A stretch of DNA of 64,000 nt from JACCTI01 sp051005695 (GTDB taxonomy: Bacteria > Verrucomicrobiota > Verrucomicrobiia > Chthoniobacterales > UBA10450): the NCBI GenBank assembly GCA_051005695.1, contig JBPCJC010000041.1, positions 62,001-126,000 on the forward strand. The letters are read 5' to 3'. The translations under genes and the position numbers were made by a program. Each line of letters begins with the position of its first letter. Positions within the stretch are counted from its first letter, which is position 1. Below are positions 7,958-16,356 of the stretch, in pieces. The notes under the pieces are model-generated. The model was not told the DNA's origin. It worked only from the letters and a program-made list of their open reading frames with translations, and searched no databases.

Positions 7958-9565
7958 CTACGGTTGTTGAATCGCCAAGTTGACCGGTGCGTCCACGGTC
8001 AGGTTATAAAACTCCACCAGAGCCACGCCGGTTCCACCCACTCCCGTAACCAAGGCCGTGTAATTGCCCGGGACGAAGTCCCTGATGAACGCGGAATCGC
8101 GCGGATCGCCCGGAGTAAGGCCATTCGCAGCCAGCTCCGTCGTTTGATTGGCAGTGGCGAAGTTATCATTCGAACCCACGCTCGTCCCATTGGCGTCGCG
8201 GATATCGAGCGACGGGTCGGCCAATGCATTGGCCACGCCGCGTCCGGTCAGGTCGGGCCCAAGCGCCCGCACTGCCACTCGCTGCGGTCCTGATCCGCTA
8301 ATGATGAGACCGCCGATCAGAATTTTGTCACCCGTGGAGACGAAACCGCGGCTGGAAATATTTCCCAAGCGGCTGCCATTGCCGGGATCGGCATCGTAGA
8401 TTTCCACCAGGCCGATGCCGGAGGTCGCGCCCGCGCCGCTGAGCACGACGGTGTAGGTACCGGCCGGCAATGTCCGCGCGATCGCTGATTCCTTCGGATC
8501 GCCCGGAGCCAGACCGGAACTGAGGATCGTGGCCTTCTCGGCGCTATCCATCCAGTTGTCGTTCTTTTCGAGTGACATTCCGTTCGAGTCGAACAACTCG
8601 ATCACCGGATCGGCCAACGCGCCCGGGACCTTCGTTAGGCTAGGCCCGATGCCGCGCAGAATGACCGGCTTATCGGGAGTGCCGCGAATGATGAACCCGC
8701 CGATGCCGACGTTATCGCCCGTCCCCACGGCGACACGCGCGGCCATGTTACCCACCGCGCCAGCGCCGGGTGCGGCGACCAGCCCGGAGATGCTGCTGCC
8801 GATGCCGAAATCATAGACCTCGGCTTTCACTGGCGTCGCCGCGCCGGTGGTGACATCGATCTGGAACAGACGATCGTCGATCGCCGCGACCAGCCGACTG
8901 GGATCGCCGGGCTGAGCTCCGGCGACGAAGGCCATCCCGGAAACCGGACTGTTCATATCTACGCCTAACGAACCAACCGCGGTCGTCGCGCCTGTACCTG
9001 GATCGATGGTATAGAGCGTGGCATCGGCCTGGCCGATTCCATAGAGCGTGCCATTATCACTGAAGGCCAGAGCGTCGATCGCCACGCCAGTGGAACCGAT
9101 CCGCACGGCGGTGCCAGTATCGACCGCTTCGGTGATTGTGATCTGGTAAAAATCGTTCACCGGGTTGCGATTGGCATCTAATTGCGAGGTGAGGAAGCCC
9201 ATCCCGTCCGAGTTGCGGAAGGTCAGGTCGCCTTCGCCTTGCACGGTCGGCAGACCGGTAAGGGTGATGTCGCGGGTGAATTTCCCATTCACTTTGTTGA
9301 TTTCGTGAATGTGATTGTCCACCTGATCGAAGGCGTAAAGGTGCCCATTGTGGACCCCGATTCCATAGGGGAAGGCGGTTGGTCCGAATGAGCCCAGGGT
9401 GGTGGCCACGCCGGTTGCCGGATCGACGGCCACCAACTGGCTGGTGCCAAAGGTCACGCCGAAGAGGGCAGTGTTAGCCGGCGTGAGCGCGCCGGCGCAG
9501 AGCAGGCCGGTGCCGGCGAGAAATGTCGCCAGACCGACCGCCAGGTTTGGAAAGATTTTTTTCAT
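7958..9565 (-). CDS. secreted DUF4394 protein with two C-terminal repeats
   Basis: The 535-residue protein has a signal peptide (MKKIFPNLAVGLATFLAGTGLLCAG) and a DUF4394 beta-propeller-like region at about residues 30-265 (LFGVTFGTSQLVAVDPATG, GIGVHNGHLYAFDQVDN, TLYTIDPGTGATTAVG). Two tandem repeats of about 120 residues follow, each built as VGTGDNVGIGGFII, GIGPSL, LADPVIELFDSNG, NDNW, ESAIARTLPAGTYTVVLSG and GIGLVEIYD. The same repeat unit ends the proteins at 47888-50092 and 51685-53703. It is probably a surface or secreted protein; no ligand can be named. Confidence 0.8.
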   Translation of the reverse strand: MKKIFPNLAVGLATFLAGTGLLCAGALTPANTALFGVTFGTSQLVAVDPATGVATTLGSFGPTAFPYGIGVHNGHLYAFDQVDNHIHEINKVNGKFTRDITLTGLPTVQGEGDLTFRNSDGMGFLTSQLDANRNPVNDFYQITITEAVDTGTAVRIGSTGVAIDALAFSDNGTLYGIGQADATLYTIDPGTGATTAVGSLGVDMNSPVSGMAFVAGAQPGDPSRLVAAIDDRLFQIDVTTGAATPVKAEVYDFGIGSSISGLVAAPGAGAVGNMAARVAVGTGDNVGIGGFIIRGTPDKPVILRGIGPSLTKVPGALADPVIELFDSNGMSLEKNDNWMDSAEKATILSSGLAPGDPKESAIARTLPAGTYTVVLSGAGATSGIGLVEIYDADPGNGSRLGNISSRGFVSTGDKILIGGLIISGSGPQRVAVRALGPDLTGRGVANALADPSLDIRDANGTSVGSNDNFATANQTTELAANGLTPGDPRDSAFIRDFVPGNYTALVTGVGGTGVALVEFYNLTVDAPVNLAIQQP

Positions 9566-9601
9566 ACTTAGATGTTCTCCGGATTGAAATAATCGTTCGC
9601 G

Positions 9602-10525
9602 TTAAGAGGAGATGGGACCGTTGAGGCCGTTCGGGAAAAACAAGCCTTTAGTCGCGTTGACGGCGCCGTAAACGATATTCAGTCCCTGGCGTGTGGTCCG
9701 CCGGAATGCGCGGCCCATGCTATCCACCGGGACGATATTGGCATTGCCGTCGCTATCGACCACGCCTTGATCGTCATCCGCACCAGAGAGCATCTTGCGC
9801 ACATCGGAAACCTTTTGTGCATTTTCGATCGCCTTGTTCTGCGCGGTCCCACGCGAGAAAATGTTCACCCGGATGTTTCCCGCGTGATAGGCTTCGACTG
9901 CCAGGACGCCGGCCGCACTATCCAGAAGATCCTTATTCGCCAGGAGCTTGGCTGCGCCGCCAAAAAGAGTCACCCCTACGTCTTCGAAGATGAACGCTCC
10001 GAGCAGAAAACTCACATCGTCTGCGAACGGATCGAACGCGGGCCCGATTCCAGCGGCGTTCGCGAGGGTATTGAAGCTGTTCAACAGATCGATCTTCGGG
10101 CGAGCCACGGGCTGGGCGCCGGCCGCGCTCAGAAAGCCGCGGAACAGTTTCACGTGATTGCGTTCGTCCCCGCCGATCTCCCTAGCATACTGCTCGACTT
10201 TCGGATCGCTAAAGGGAACCTTCGGGTTGGACTTAATCGTGACGGTCCCCGGTGTGCCCGAGCCGTCCACCGCGATGCCTTGCGATTCGATACCGGTGCC
10301 GAAGACGGCGTAGGTATAAAACTCCGCCTCGAGGTATTCGAGGTTAAGCGCGAATTGGCCAATGGCCCCATCGCGCGCGGTCACTGGCGGGTTAGGCGCG
10401 GCCCCGACATTTTTGGCGAGCGCACCGAGGGCAGTCAGGCCGACAGCGCCGAGGCCAAGATTACGTAGAGCTTGACGGCGCGAGAGGCCGTCGGTTGCGA
10501 GCATCGATTCAAGTTTAGTCTGCAT
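9602..10525 (-). CDS. Tat-exported ferritin-like protein
   Basis: The ATG at 10525 has a GGAAAG site upstream and gives 307 residues. The N-terminus holds a twin-arginine signal (LSRRQALRNLGLGAVG) followed by a hydrophobic stretch ending AAP. The mature part has ferritin-like four-helix features with carboxylate/histidine pairs (NLEYLEAEFYTYAVFG, IGGDERNHVKLFRGFL, VLAVEAYHAGNIR), spaced as in di-iron ferritin-like proteins. Tat export suggests folding with its cofactor before export. A longer reading frame begins at 10594 but adds non-conserved sequence. It lies 36 bases downstream of the DUF4394 gene start on the same strand, so the two may be cotranscribed. Confidence 0.8.
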   Translation of the reverse strand: MQTKLESMLATDGLSRRQALRNLGLGAVGLTALGALAKNVGAAPNPPVTARDGAIGQFALNLEYLEAEFYTYAVFGTGIESQGIAVDGSGTPGTVTIKSNPKVPFSDPKVEQYAREIGGDERNHVKLFRGFLSAAGAQPVARPKIDLLNSFNTLANAAGIGPAFDPFADDVSFLLGAFIFEDVGVTLFGGAAKLLANKDLLDSAAGVLAVEAYHAGNIRVNIFSRGTAQNKAIENAQKVSDVRKMLSGADDDQGVVDSDGNANIVPVDSMGRAFRRTTRQGLNIVYGAVNATKGLFFPNGLNGPISS

Positions 10526-10738
10526 AGGTTTCTTTCCGTGGTTCCGCTGATTTGGTTGAGTGCAAAAAGGCCGCTCCCGCCGGACAAGACTCACTTATCG
10601 AGATGGACGGTCGTCATTAATACGCATTAGAAAGGGCCAGCGGATGCGAGAATTTTTTAAGGGCGTTCCGCCGCCTCTTGTTTTTCCAAGAAACCCGCGC
10701 TCGCGGATTCGCGAACGAATCGCTAGACTGCGCGCAGG

Positions 10739-12250
10739 ATGAAGTTGTTTAAGTTGCTCCCGCTCCTGTTTTTCGCGGCCTCCGCCGAGGCCCAGAGCAT
10801 CGCGATCCCGTGGACCGGGCACGGCCACGATCCGCAACACACCGGGCTTTCAAAAACTACCGCGCAACCGCTGCAACAGATTCGCTGGCAAACCTTGGTT
10901 GATCGCGCGCCGGTGTATTGGAGCAACTCGCTCCTCGTTCATTATGGCTCGCCGCTAATCACCCCGCAGAACACCGTTCTTCTGCCGGTCAAAACCGGCG
11001 CCGATGATTTCTTTGAAATTGAAGGACGAGCCGCCGCCGATGGCGGGAAGAAATGGACGCTGCTAACTGATTACTCGCTTCCTGCTCACGGCTGGGTGCC
11101 GAGCTGCGGCATCGCGCTTACTCCGAAAAATCGGCTTTGGTATCCGGGCATCGCCGGGAGCGTTTACTATCGCGATAACCCGGATGCCGCGAGTGGTCCT
11201 GGCGGTCAGATCTTCTTCTATGGCTTGGAGCAATACCAAGTGGCGCCGCAGACCTATAACGCAAACGTCAAGATTAACACGCCGATTACTTCCGATCGCT
11301 ACGGCAACGTCTACTTCGGCTTCATCGTCACCGCGAGCACGCCGCTGGGGTTATCCGGCGGGATCGCCCGAATCGCGGAAGATGGCAGCGCTTCCTGGAT
11401 TGCCGCGAACGCCGCCGCCGACGATCCCCAAATGTATAAGGTGGTGCAGAACTGCGCCCCGGCCTTGAGCAATGACCAGAAGTCACTTTACCTCGTGGTC
11501 AGCGATGGCGACTACGGCAATGGATATCTCGTTAGGCTAAACAGCCAGACGTTGGCGACGATTTCCAAGACCCGGCTGTTCGATGTCATCTCCCCTCAGA
11601 CTTATGCCTCGCTCCCAGATGACGGCACCGCTTCACCTACCGTCGGGCCGGATGGGGATGTTTACTTCGGCGTCTTCGCCGCGGCCCCCTTTAACTACAA
11701 TCATTACCGCGGTTGGTTACTGCACTTCGACGCGACCCTCGCGCAAACCAAGCCGTCCGGCGCTTTTGGTTGGGATGATACGGCCTCGATTGTTCCCGCC
11801 TCGTTAGTCCCATCCTACACCGGTGCGTCGTCTTACTTGCTCATGACCAAGTATAACAACTACGTCGGCGGCGGCGGCGACGGGAGGAACAAGCTCGCCT
11901 TGCTCGACCCGAACGCGACCATGACCGACCCCATTACCGGCGCGGCGGTGATGCAGGAAATCCTCACCATCCTGAGCCCGACGCACGACGCGGATTATCC
12001 GTCGCTGCCGAACGCGGTCCGAGAATGGTGTATCAACACCGCGGCGATCGATCCCGCGAAAAAATCCGCTTTTGTCGGCTGCGAAGACGGCAAGCTTTAT
12101 CGCTGGGATTTCACCACCAACACGCTCGCGGAAACGATTACCTTGACTAACGGAATCGGCGAAGCTTACACACCCACGATGATCGGGGTCGACGGGACCG
12201 TCTATGCGATTGCTAACGGAATCCTCTTCGCGATTGGAGGCACCCCATGA
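10739..12250 (+). CDS. secreted PQQ-like beta-propeller protein
   Basis: A 503-residue exported protein (signal MKLFKLLPLLFFAASAEA) with repeated blade-like segments: HGHDPQHTGLS, a NRLWYPGIAGSVYYRD blade, a YGNVYFGFIVTAS blade, a GDVYFGVFAA blade, and DGKLYRWDFTTNTLAE near the end. This pattern fits a PQQ-like propeller used as a binding scaffold rather than a quinone enzyme; no dehydrogenase residues are obvious. Its stop overlaps the next start (ATGA), so the pair is probably expressed and exported together. Confidence 0.7.
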   Translation: MKLFKLLPLLFFAASAEAQSIAIPWTGHGHDPQHTGLSKTTAQPLQQIRWQTLVDRAPVYWSNSLLVHYGSPLITPQNTVLLPVKTGADDFFEIEGRAAADGGKKWTLLTDYSLPAHGWVPSCGIALTPKNRLWYPGIAGSVYYRDNPDAASGPGGQIFFYGLEQYQVAPQTYNANVKINTPITSDRYGNVYFGFIVTASTPLGLSGGIARIAEDGSASWIAANAAADDPQMYKVVQNCAPALSNDQKSLYLVVSDGDYGNGYLVRLNSQTLATISKTRLFDVISPQTYASLPDDGTASPTVGPDGDVYFGVFAAAPFNYNHYRGWLLHFDATLAQTKPSGAFGWDDTASIVPASLVPSYTGASSYLLMTKYNNYVGGGGDGRNKLALLDPNATMTDPITGAAVMQEILTILSPTHDADYPSLPNAVREWCINTAAIDPAKKSAFVGCEDGKLYRWDFTTNTLAETITLTNGIGEAYTPTMIGVDGTVYAIANGILFAIGGTP

Positions 12251-12963
12251 GGCGGATCTTCGGGTTTCTTCTCCTCCTCAGCGTCGTCTCCGCGCAAGCC
12301 GGCTTGAAGACCCGCCTGGCGGCTTCGGTCCAGACTTCCGCATACGGACGCGAACTAGTCGTGCGCGGGAGCCTAACGAATACGAGCACGACCAGTAAGA
12401 TTTACTTGAACGATGTTGCGGCCGATTTCGGCAGCGCATTCACGAATAGTCTGGCCCTTGATCCCAACAGTTTTTTTTCGAACGTCCCCGGCATCCTTCT
12501 GCCTAACGAGAGCTACAGCACCGACGAACTTTTCCGCCTGGTCCTGAGCGCGAGCACTTCCGCGGGCGATCTTGGAAGCACGATCGTTTTTCGTGGCGGC
12601 AGCGACATCGTCGCGAACAACGACCTTGCGCACGTCTCCTGTCGGATTGAAGCGCCCGCGCTCGCTGTCGGGTTTGCGCCGGGACTCGGCCTCGACACCG
12701 CCGTCTTCACCTTCCTGCGCGGCGACAGTTCCGATGGCTTGCTCGCGACCGCGACGGATTCGCTCGGCGTTTCCTTTATCCCGGCCGCGAGCGGCGCGAA
12801 ATACATCGTCGAAGCGTCGACCAATCTTCTCAATTGGAGCACTGTCGGAGTCGAAGAGGTCACGATGACAACTCCGAACCCGCCAACCTTGCGCAGTTAT
12901 CGCTACAACGGACCGCTCGGCCCGGGGAGCGTTTTTCTAAGACTACGCGTGGTCCAGAACTAA
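12247..12963 (+). CDS. secreted hypothetical protein with EASTNL C-terminal module
   Basis: A 238-residue exported protein (signal MRRIFGFLLLLSVVSAQA), translationally coupled to the upstream propeller gene. The middle is Ser/Thr-rich and probably all-beta. The C-terminus (KYIVEASTNLLNWSTVGVEE) is a module also found, in altered form, at the ends of the proteins at 15036-15365 and 50264-51601. I do not recognise the N-terminal family. The partner gene suggests that the two form an extracellular complex. Confidence 0.65.
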   Translation: MRRIFGFLLLLSVVSAQAGLKTRLAASVQTSAYGRELVVRGSLTNTSTTSKIYLNDVAADFGSAFTNSLALDPNSFFSNVPGILLPNESYSTDELFRLVLSASTSAGDLGSTIVFRGGSDIVANNDLAHVSCRIEAPALAVGFAPGLGLDTAVFTFLRGDSSDGLLATATDSLGVSFIPAASGAKYIVEASTNLLNWSTVGVEEVTMTTPNPPTLRSYRYNGPLGPGSVFLRLRVVQN

Positions 12964-12989
12964 GCCGCCACTCGCGTAAACGAAGGGCG

Positions 12990-13061
12990 TGCGCGATGCA
13001 GGGTTCGAACCTGCGACTTCTTGCGTGTGAAGCAAGCGCTCTACCACTGAGCTAATCGCGC
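12990..13061 (-). tRNA. tRNA-Val (CAC), CCA not encoded
   Basis: Minus-strand cloverleaf GCGCGATTAGCTCAGTGGTAG..., with anticodon stem CTTGC/GCAAG around loop TTCACAC (anticodon CAC, reading GUG) and T-loop GTTCGAACC. The acceptor stem GCGCGAT/ATCGCGC is perfect. The bases after the discriminator A are CGC, so CCA must be added after transcription, unlike the other two tRNAs here. Confidence 0.93.
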
Positions 13062-13149
13062 GGGAGAGCCGGGAAAATAACGCGCTCGCGGGCGTCGGCA
13101 ATGTTTTTGAAGAGAACCGTTCGCGCTCCAGAGACGAACTATTCTTATC

Positions 13150-13329
13150 ATGAGCGATAACCAGCAACCGCATCCCGAAAAGAAAGTCACCGCGGCAACG
13201 ACCGACGCACCCCAGGAAGAATTCATCAGCCCGGAAAATATTCCTTCGAAATCCGAGACCGGCGGGGAGCCGCCGCGCGAGCGAACCGCGACTACCGCAC
13301 CTGATCGCGCAGCGGCTGACCGCGAGTAA
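13150..13329 (+). CDS. possible small hydrophilic protein (59 aa)
   Basis: An ATG-to-TAA frame of 59 residues, very polar and rich in Pro, Glu, Thr and Ala (starts MSDNQQPHPEKKV, ends APDRAAADRE), with no domain I recognise. Its composition looks like a disordered protein rather than random translation. It overlaps the end of the convergent dehydrogenase gene by 38 bases, and no strong ribosome binding site is visible. It may not be real. Confidence 0.35.
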   Translation: MSDNQQPHPEKKVTAATTDAPQEEFISPENIPSKSETGGEPPRERTATTAPDRAAADRE

Positions 13330-14266
13330 AGCGCTGGAAATTTTCCAGGAAATGCCTAACGAGTGTTTCGGTCTCGCGGGCATGTCCGCCGGCGACGTGC
13401 GGCGTGATGAAACAATTCGGCTGCGCCCGCAGCGGATGATCTTCGGGCAATGGTTCCGGGTCGGTCACATCGAGCCAGGCCGCCGCCAGCCGCCCGCGGT
13501 GGAGGGCATCGAGTAGCGCCGATTGATCGACTGTCGGGCCGCGGCCGATGTTGTAAAAAACTGCGCCGCGCTTGAGCTCCTGAAAGCGCGCGGCGTCGAA
13601 AAAGCTCCGCGTCTCGGTGTTGTCCGGCAAAATATCCACGACGTGATCGGCCTGCTGCAGCGCGTGTTCGAGTTCGCTGCGAGCAAGGATCGGCACCGCT
13701 TCGTGACCGCGCGCTTTCCGGCGGTAGCCTGAAATCGCCATCGCGAACGGTTGCAGCATCGCGGCCAGCTGTTCGGCGATCGCGCCGTAGCCCAGGATGA
13801 TCATGGTCTGGCCGCGCAGGGGAATGAAGGAATCGCGCAACGCTTGCCAGCTCGCAGTGCCGCCGGGATCGCGCGAAGTCAGCGCGCGCGGCAAATGCCG
13901 CGCCTGCGCCAGGATAAAGCTGAGCAGGTGCGTCGCGCAGGCTTCATCATACACGCTCGCACTATTCGTTAGGGCAATTTTTCGCGCGCTCAGTTGCGCA
14001 CGGAATTCCGGGGTGTCGTAGCGGGTAATGCCGGAGGAGCTGATTTGAATCCAGCGGAGGGCGCGCGCCTCCGCGATCGCCTCTGGGTCCGGTTGACCGA
14101 AGACGATCTCGGCGGTGGCGATTTGCGGATCGGGCGCGCCCCGGTCGAGCACGGAGGGAACGCGTTTGGCCGGGAAGACCAGCTCGTGTCCCGTGGTGCC
14201 GGCGCTGAGCAATTCCAGGATGTCCGGCGGCGTGACGAAATCGACGAAGATGCGCAGCTTTTCCAT
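13292..14266 (-). CDS. D-2-hydroxyacid dehydrogenase family protein
   Basis: A 324-residue NAD(P)-dependent oxidoreductase. The Rossmann motif is IILGYGAIAEQLA (about residue 155). The catalytic triad of the family appears as Arg in NIGRGPTVDQ, Glu in DVTDPEPLPEDHPL and His in ITPHVAGGHARE. Such enzymes interconvert 2-oxoacids and D-2-hydroxyacids in the cytoplasm. Substrate cannot be told from sequence; it lacks the ACT domain of serine-pathway SerA. It is a single gene between convergent and divergent neighbours. Confidence 0.88.
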   Translation of the reverse strand: MEKLRIFVDFVTPPDILELLSAGTTGHELVFPAKRVPSVLDRGAPDPQIATAEIVFGQPDPEAIAEARALRWIQISSSGITRYDTPEFRAQLSARKIALTNSASVYDEACATHLLSFILAQARHLPRALTSRDPGGTASWQALRDSFIPLRGQTMIILGYGAIAEQLAAMLQPFAMAISGYRRKARGHEAVPILARSELEHALQQADHVVDILPDNTETRSFFDAARFQELKRGAVFYNIGRGPTVDQSALLDALHRGRLAAAWLDVTDPEPLPEDHPLRAQPNCFITPHVAGGHARETETLVRHFLENFQRFTRGQPLRDQVR

Positions 14267-14492
14267 GAGAACGACTCCTGCACTGATACAGAAATATCGT
14301 CCTGAGTCCGGCGCGATTTCCGTTCACGGTTCGTCCGGATTTTTCCAGCGGATGCACTGCGGTTCTGCTTTCGCCGGGAAGAATCGAGAGGTCGACCTTG
14401 AACAGACGCGGGGGCACCGAAATTGGTAACGTTCTCGTCACCGAAAACGCCGCGTCGGTTTGCACTTCGTCGGCCGCGTTTTATACCAAAGG

Positions 14493-14936
14493 ATGTCCGA
14501 ACATAAAGCCACTCTTCGTTGGGAACGCGGCGACGCTGAGTTCTCCTACCAAAAATATCCGCGCGATCACACCCTCTCCTTCGATGGCGGACACACCATG
14601 ACCGCGACCGCCGCGCCCGCTTATCTCGGCAATCCCGCGAACGTCGATCCCGAGGAATCCTTCGTCGCCTCACTCTCCAGTTGCCACATGCTCACTCTGC
14701 TCGCGATCGCCTGTAAGCAGAAGTTCGTCATCGAAAAATACGAAGACGAAGCGGTCGGCCACATGGAGAAAAATGCGGACGGCAAAATGGCGATCACGAA
14801 AGTGGAATTGCATCCCCGGATTACTTGGGGCGGCGATAAAACTCCGAGCGCGGAAGAGTTGGAGAAGCTCCATCACGCGGCCCACGACAACTGTTTCATC
14901 GCGAACTCGGTCAAGACTGAGATCACGGTGAAGTAA
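14493..14936 (+). CDS. OsmC-family peroxiredoxin-like protein
   Basis: The start ATG at 14493 gives 147 residues, matching the compact OsmC fold. The key segments are NPANVDPEESFVASLSSCHMLTLLAIA, carrying one of the two conserved cysteines, and DNCFIANSVK, carrying the other. OsmC proteins reduce organic hydroperoxides through these two cysteines in the cytoplasm. AAAGG lies directly before the start. It is divergent from the dehydrogenase gene upstream; the roughly 225-base gap between them probably holds both promoters. Confidence 0.88.
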   Translation: MSEHKATLRWERGDAEFSYQKYPRDHTLSFDGGHTMTATAAPAYLGNPANVDPEESFVASLSSCHMLTLLAIACKQKFVIEKYEDEAVGHMEKNADGKMAITKVELHPRITWGGDKTPSAEELEKLHHAAHDNCFIANSVKTEITVK

Positions 14937-15035
14937 AGCGCGCGCCGGCGTGTCTTGTTAGTGCGCCATCTGCACTAGAATTTACCGACCCAACTGCGCC
15001 TTGTTGTGGCGTCGAACACCTGACATTGCTGCGGA

Positions 15036-15365
15036 ATGCGAGGCCGGCGAATCGCCTGGGTGGCGCTGCTCTTCGGCCTAACGACTGGTTTGCCGGCGGC
15101 GACGCTCAGCGTGACAAACAGCCACGATAATCTCGTCGGTTCCCTGCGGCAGGCGATCCAAGACGCGTTGCCTGGGGACACGATCAACTTTGCCAGTACC
15201 GGCGTGATCGATAGCGTGCACACCATTGAAGCCGCCACGGATCTGAACGGGACGAGCTTCGTCTTCCTCTCCACGGCGACCAACGACAACCTCGGCGTGT
15301 TCTCCTGCGACCCCGCGCAGGCGGTTGGCCTAACGAAACGTTTTAACCATGCCACTTTCCCGTAA
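15036..15365 (+). CDS. short secreted protein, probably an internally deleted remnant
   Basis: The 109-residue frame joins a signal peptide (RIAWVALLFGLTTGLPAA), the first strands of a right-handed beta-helix type domain (VTNSHDNLVGSLRQAIQDA, PGDTINFAS) and, almost at once, a C-terminal EASTNL-like module (HTIEAATDLNGTSFVFLST). Proteins with this start usually run for several hundred residues before such an ending. The frame therefore looks like a large secreted protein with its middle lost. It overlaps the next gene start by 17 bases. Confidence 0.5.
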   Translation: MRGRRIAWVALLFGLTTGLPAATLSVTNSHDNLVGSLRQAIQDALPGDTINFASTGVIDSVHTIEAATDLNGTSFVFLSTATNDNLGVFSCDPAQAVGLTKRFNHATFP

Positions 15366-16260
15366 TTGCGGATTATTTTTTCTCGGTCTCGCGCTCACCC
15401 TCGCTGCCGCGGCGGGTGCCGAACCCGGCGGGAAGGCGATCACGGAGCGAACGGCCGAGATCGACGGTCTGAAACTGCATTACCTGACCGCAGGCCACGG
15501 ACCGGCCTTGATTCTGTTGCATGGCTACGCCGAGACCTCGCGGATGTGGCGGCCGATCATTCCGCTGCTGGCGGAAAGGTTCACTGTGATCGCGCCGGAT
15601 CTGCCGGGGATCGGCGACTCCGGGATTCCCACGGACGGAATCGATATGAAAACCTCGGCGACGCGGATCCACACGCTCGCGCGTTCGTTAGGCGTGGAGA
15701 AAGCGGAAGTCGTCGGGCACGACATTGGGCTGATAGTGGCCTACGCCTACGCGACGCAGTTTCCGAGCGAGGTGCAGAAGCTGGTGCTGATGGATGCTTT
15801 CCTCCCGGGCGTTCCGGGTTGGGAAGCGATCTATAAGGATCCCGGCACCTGGCATTTCCGGTTTGTCGGTCCGACGCCGGAAGCTTTGGTGCAGGGTCGG
15901 GAGCGCATTTTCTTCGAGCATTTCTGGAACAATTTCGCCGCGGACAAAACGCATTCGATTCCGGAAGCGGATCGAAAAGCCTACGCGGAGGCCTATGCCA
16001 AACCCGGACGGATGCATGCTGGTTTCGCCTATTTCGCTTCCTGGCCGCAACTGGCGAAAGACTTCGCCCAACTTTCGCAGACGAAGCTGACCATGCCGGT
16101 GCTCGCGATCGGCGGCGAGAAGTCGTTAGGCAAACAACTCGGCGAACAGGCCAAACTGGTCGCGACGGATGTCAGCGTGATCGTCCTCCCGGACACCGGT
16201 CATTGGATTCTGGAAGAGCGGCCAAAGGAGACGACTGACGCGTTGATGAAGTTCCTTTGA
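15349..16260 (+). CDS. exported alpha/beta hydrolase, epoxide-hydrolase-like
   Basis: A 303-residue alpha/beta-hydrolase with a signal peptide (FFLGLALTLAAAAGA). The oxyanion region is LILLHGYAETSRMW. The nucleophile elbow reads VVGHDIGLIVAYAY, with Asp as nucleophile, typical of epoxide hydrolases and haloalkane dehalogenases rather than esterases. The catalytic His is in DTGHWILEE near the end, and WRPIIPLLAERFTVIAPDLPG is typical of the subfamily. The substrate is unknown. Export is unusual for intracellular epoxide hydrolases and suggests action in the periplasm. Confidence 0.85.
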   Translation: MPLSRNCGLFFLGLALTLAAAAGAEPGGKAITERTAEIDGLKLHYLTAGHGPALILLHGYAETSRMWRPIIPLLAERFTVIAPDLPGIGDSGIPTDGIDMKTSATRIHTLARSLGVEKAEVVGHDIGLIVAYAYATQFPSEVQKLVLMDAFLPGVPGWEAIYKDPGTWHFRFVGPTPEALVQGRERIFFEHFWNNFAADKTHSIPEADRKAYAEAYAKPGRMHAGFAYFASWPQLAKDFAQLSQTKLTMPVLAIGGEKSLGKQLGEQAKLVATDVSVIVLPDTGHWILEERPKETTDALMKFL

Positions 16261-16356
16261 CGCGCGATTGACCGGCGGCAAAACGCGCGCGCGGAACTTT
16301 CGGCGCGCGAGCAAATCGTTTGCTAAAGGCGGGCGGCTATCCCACTTATTCCGGCG

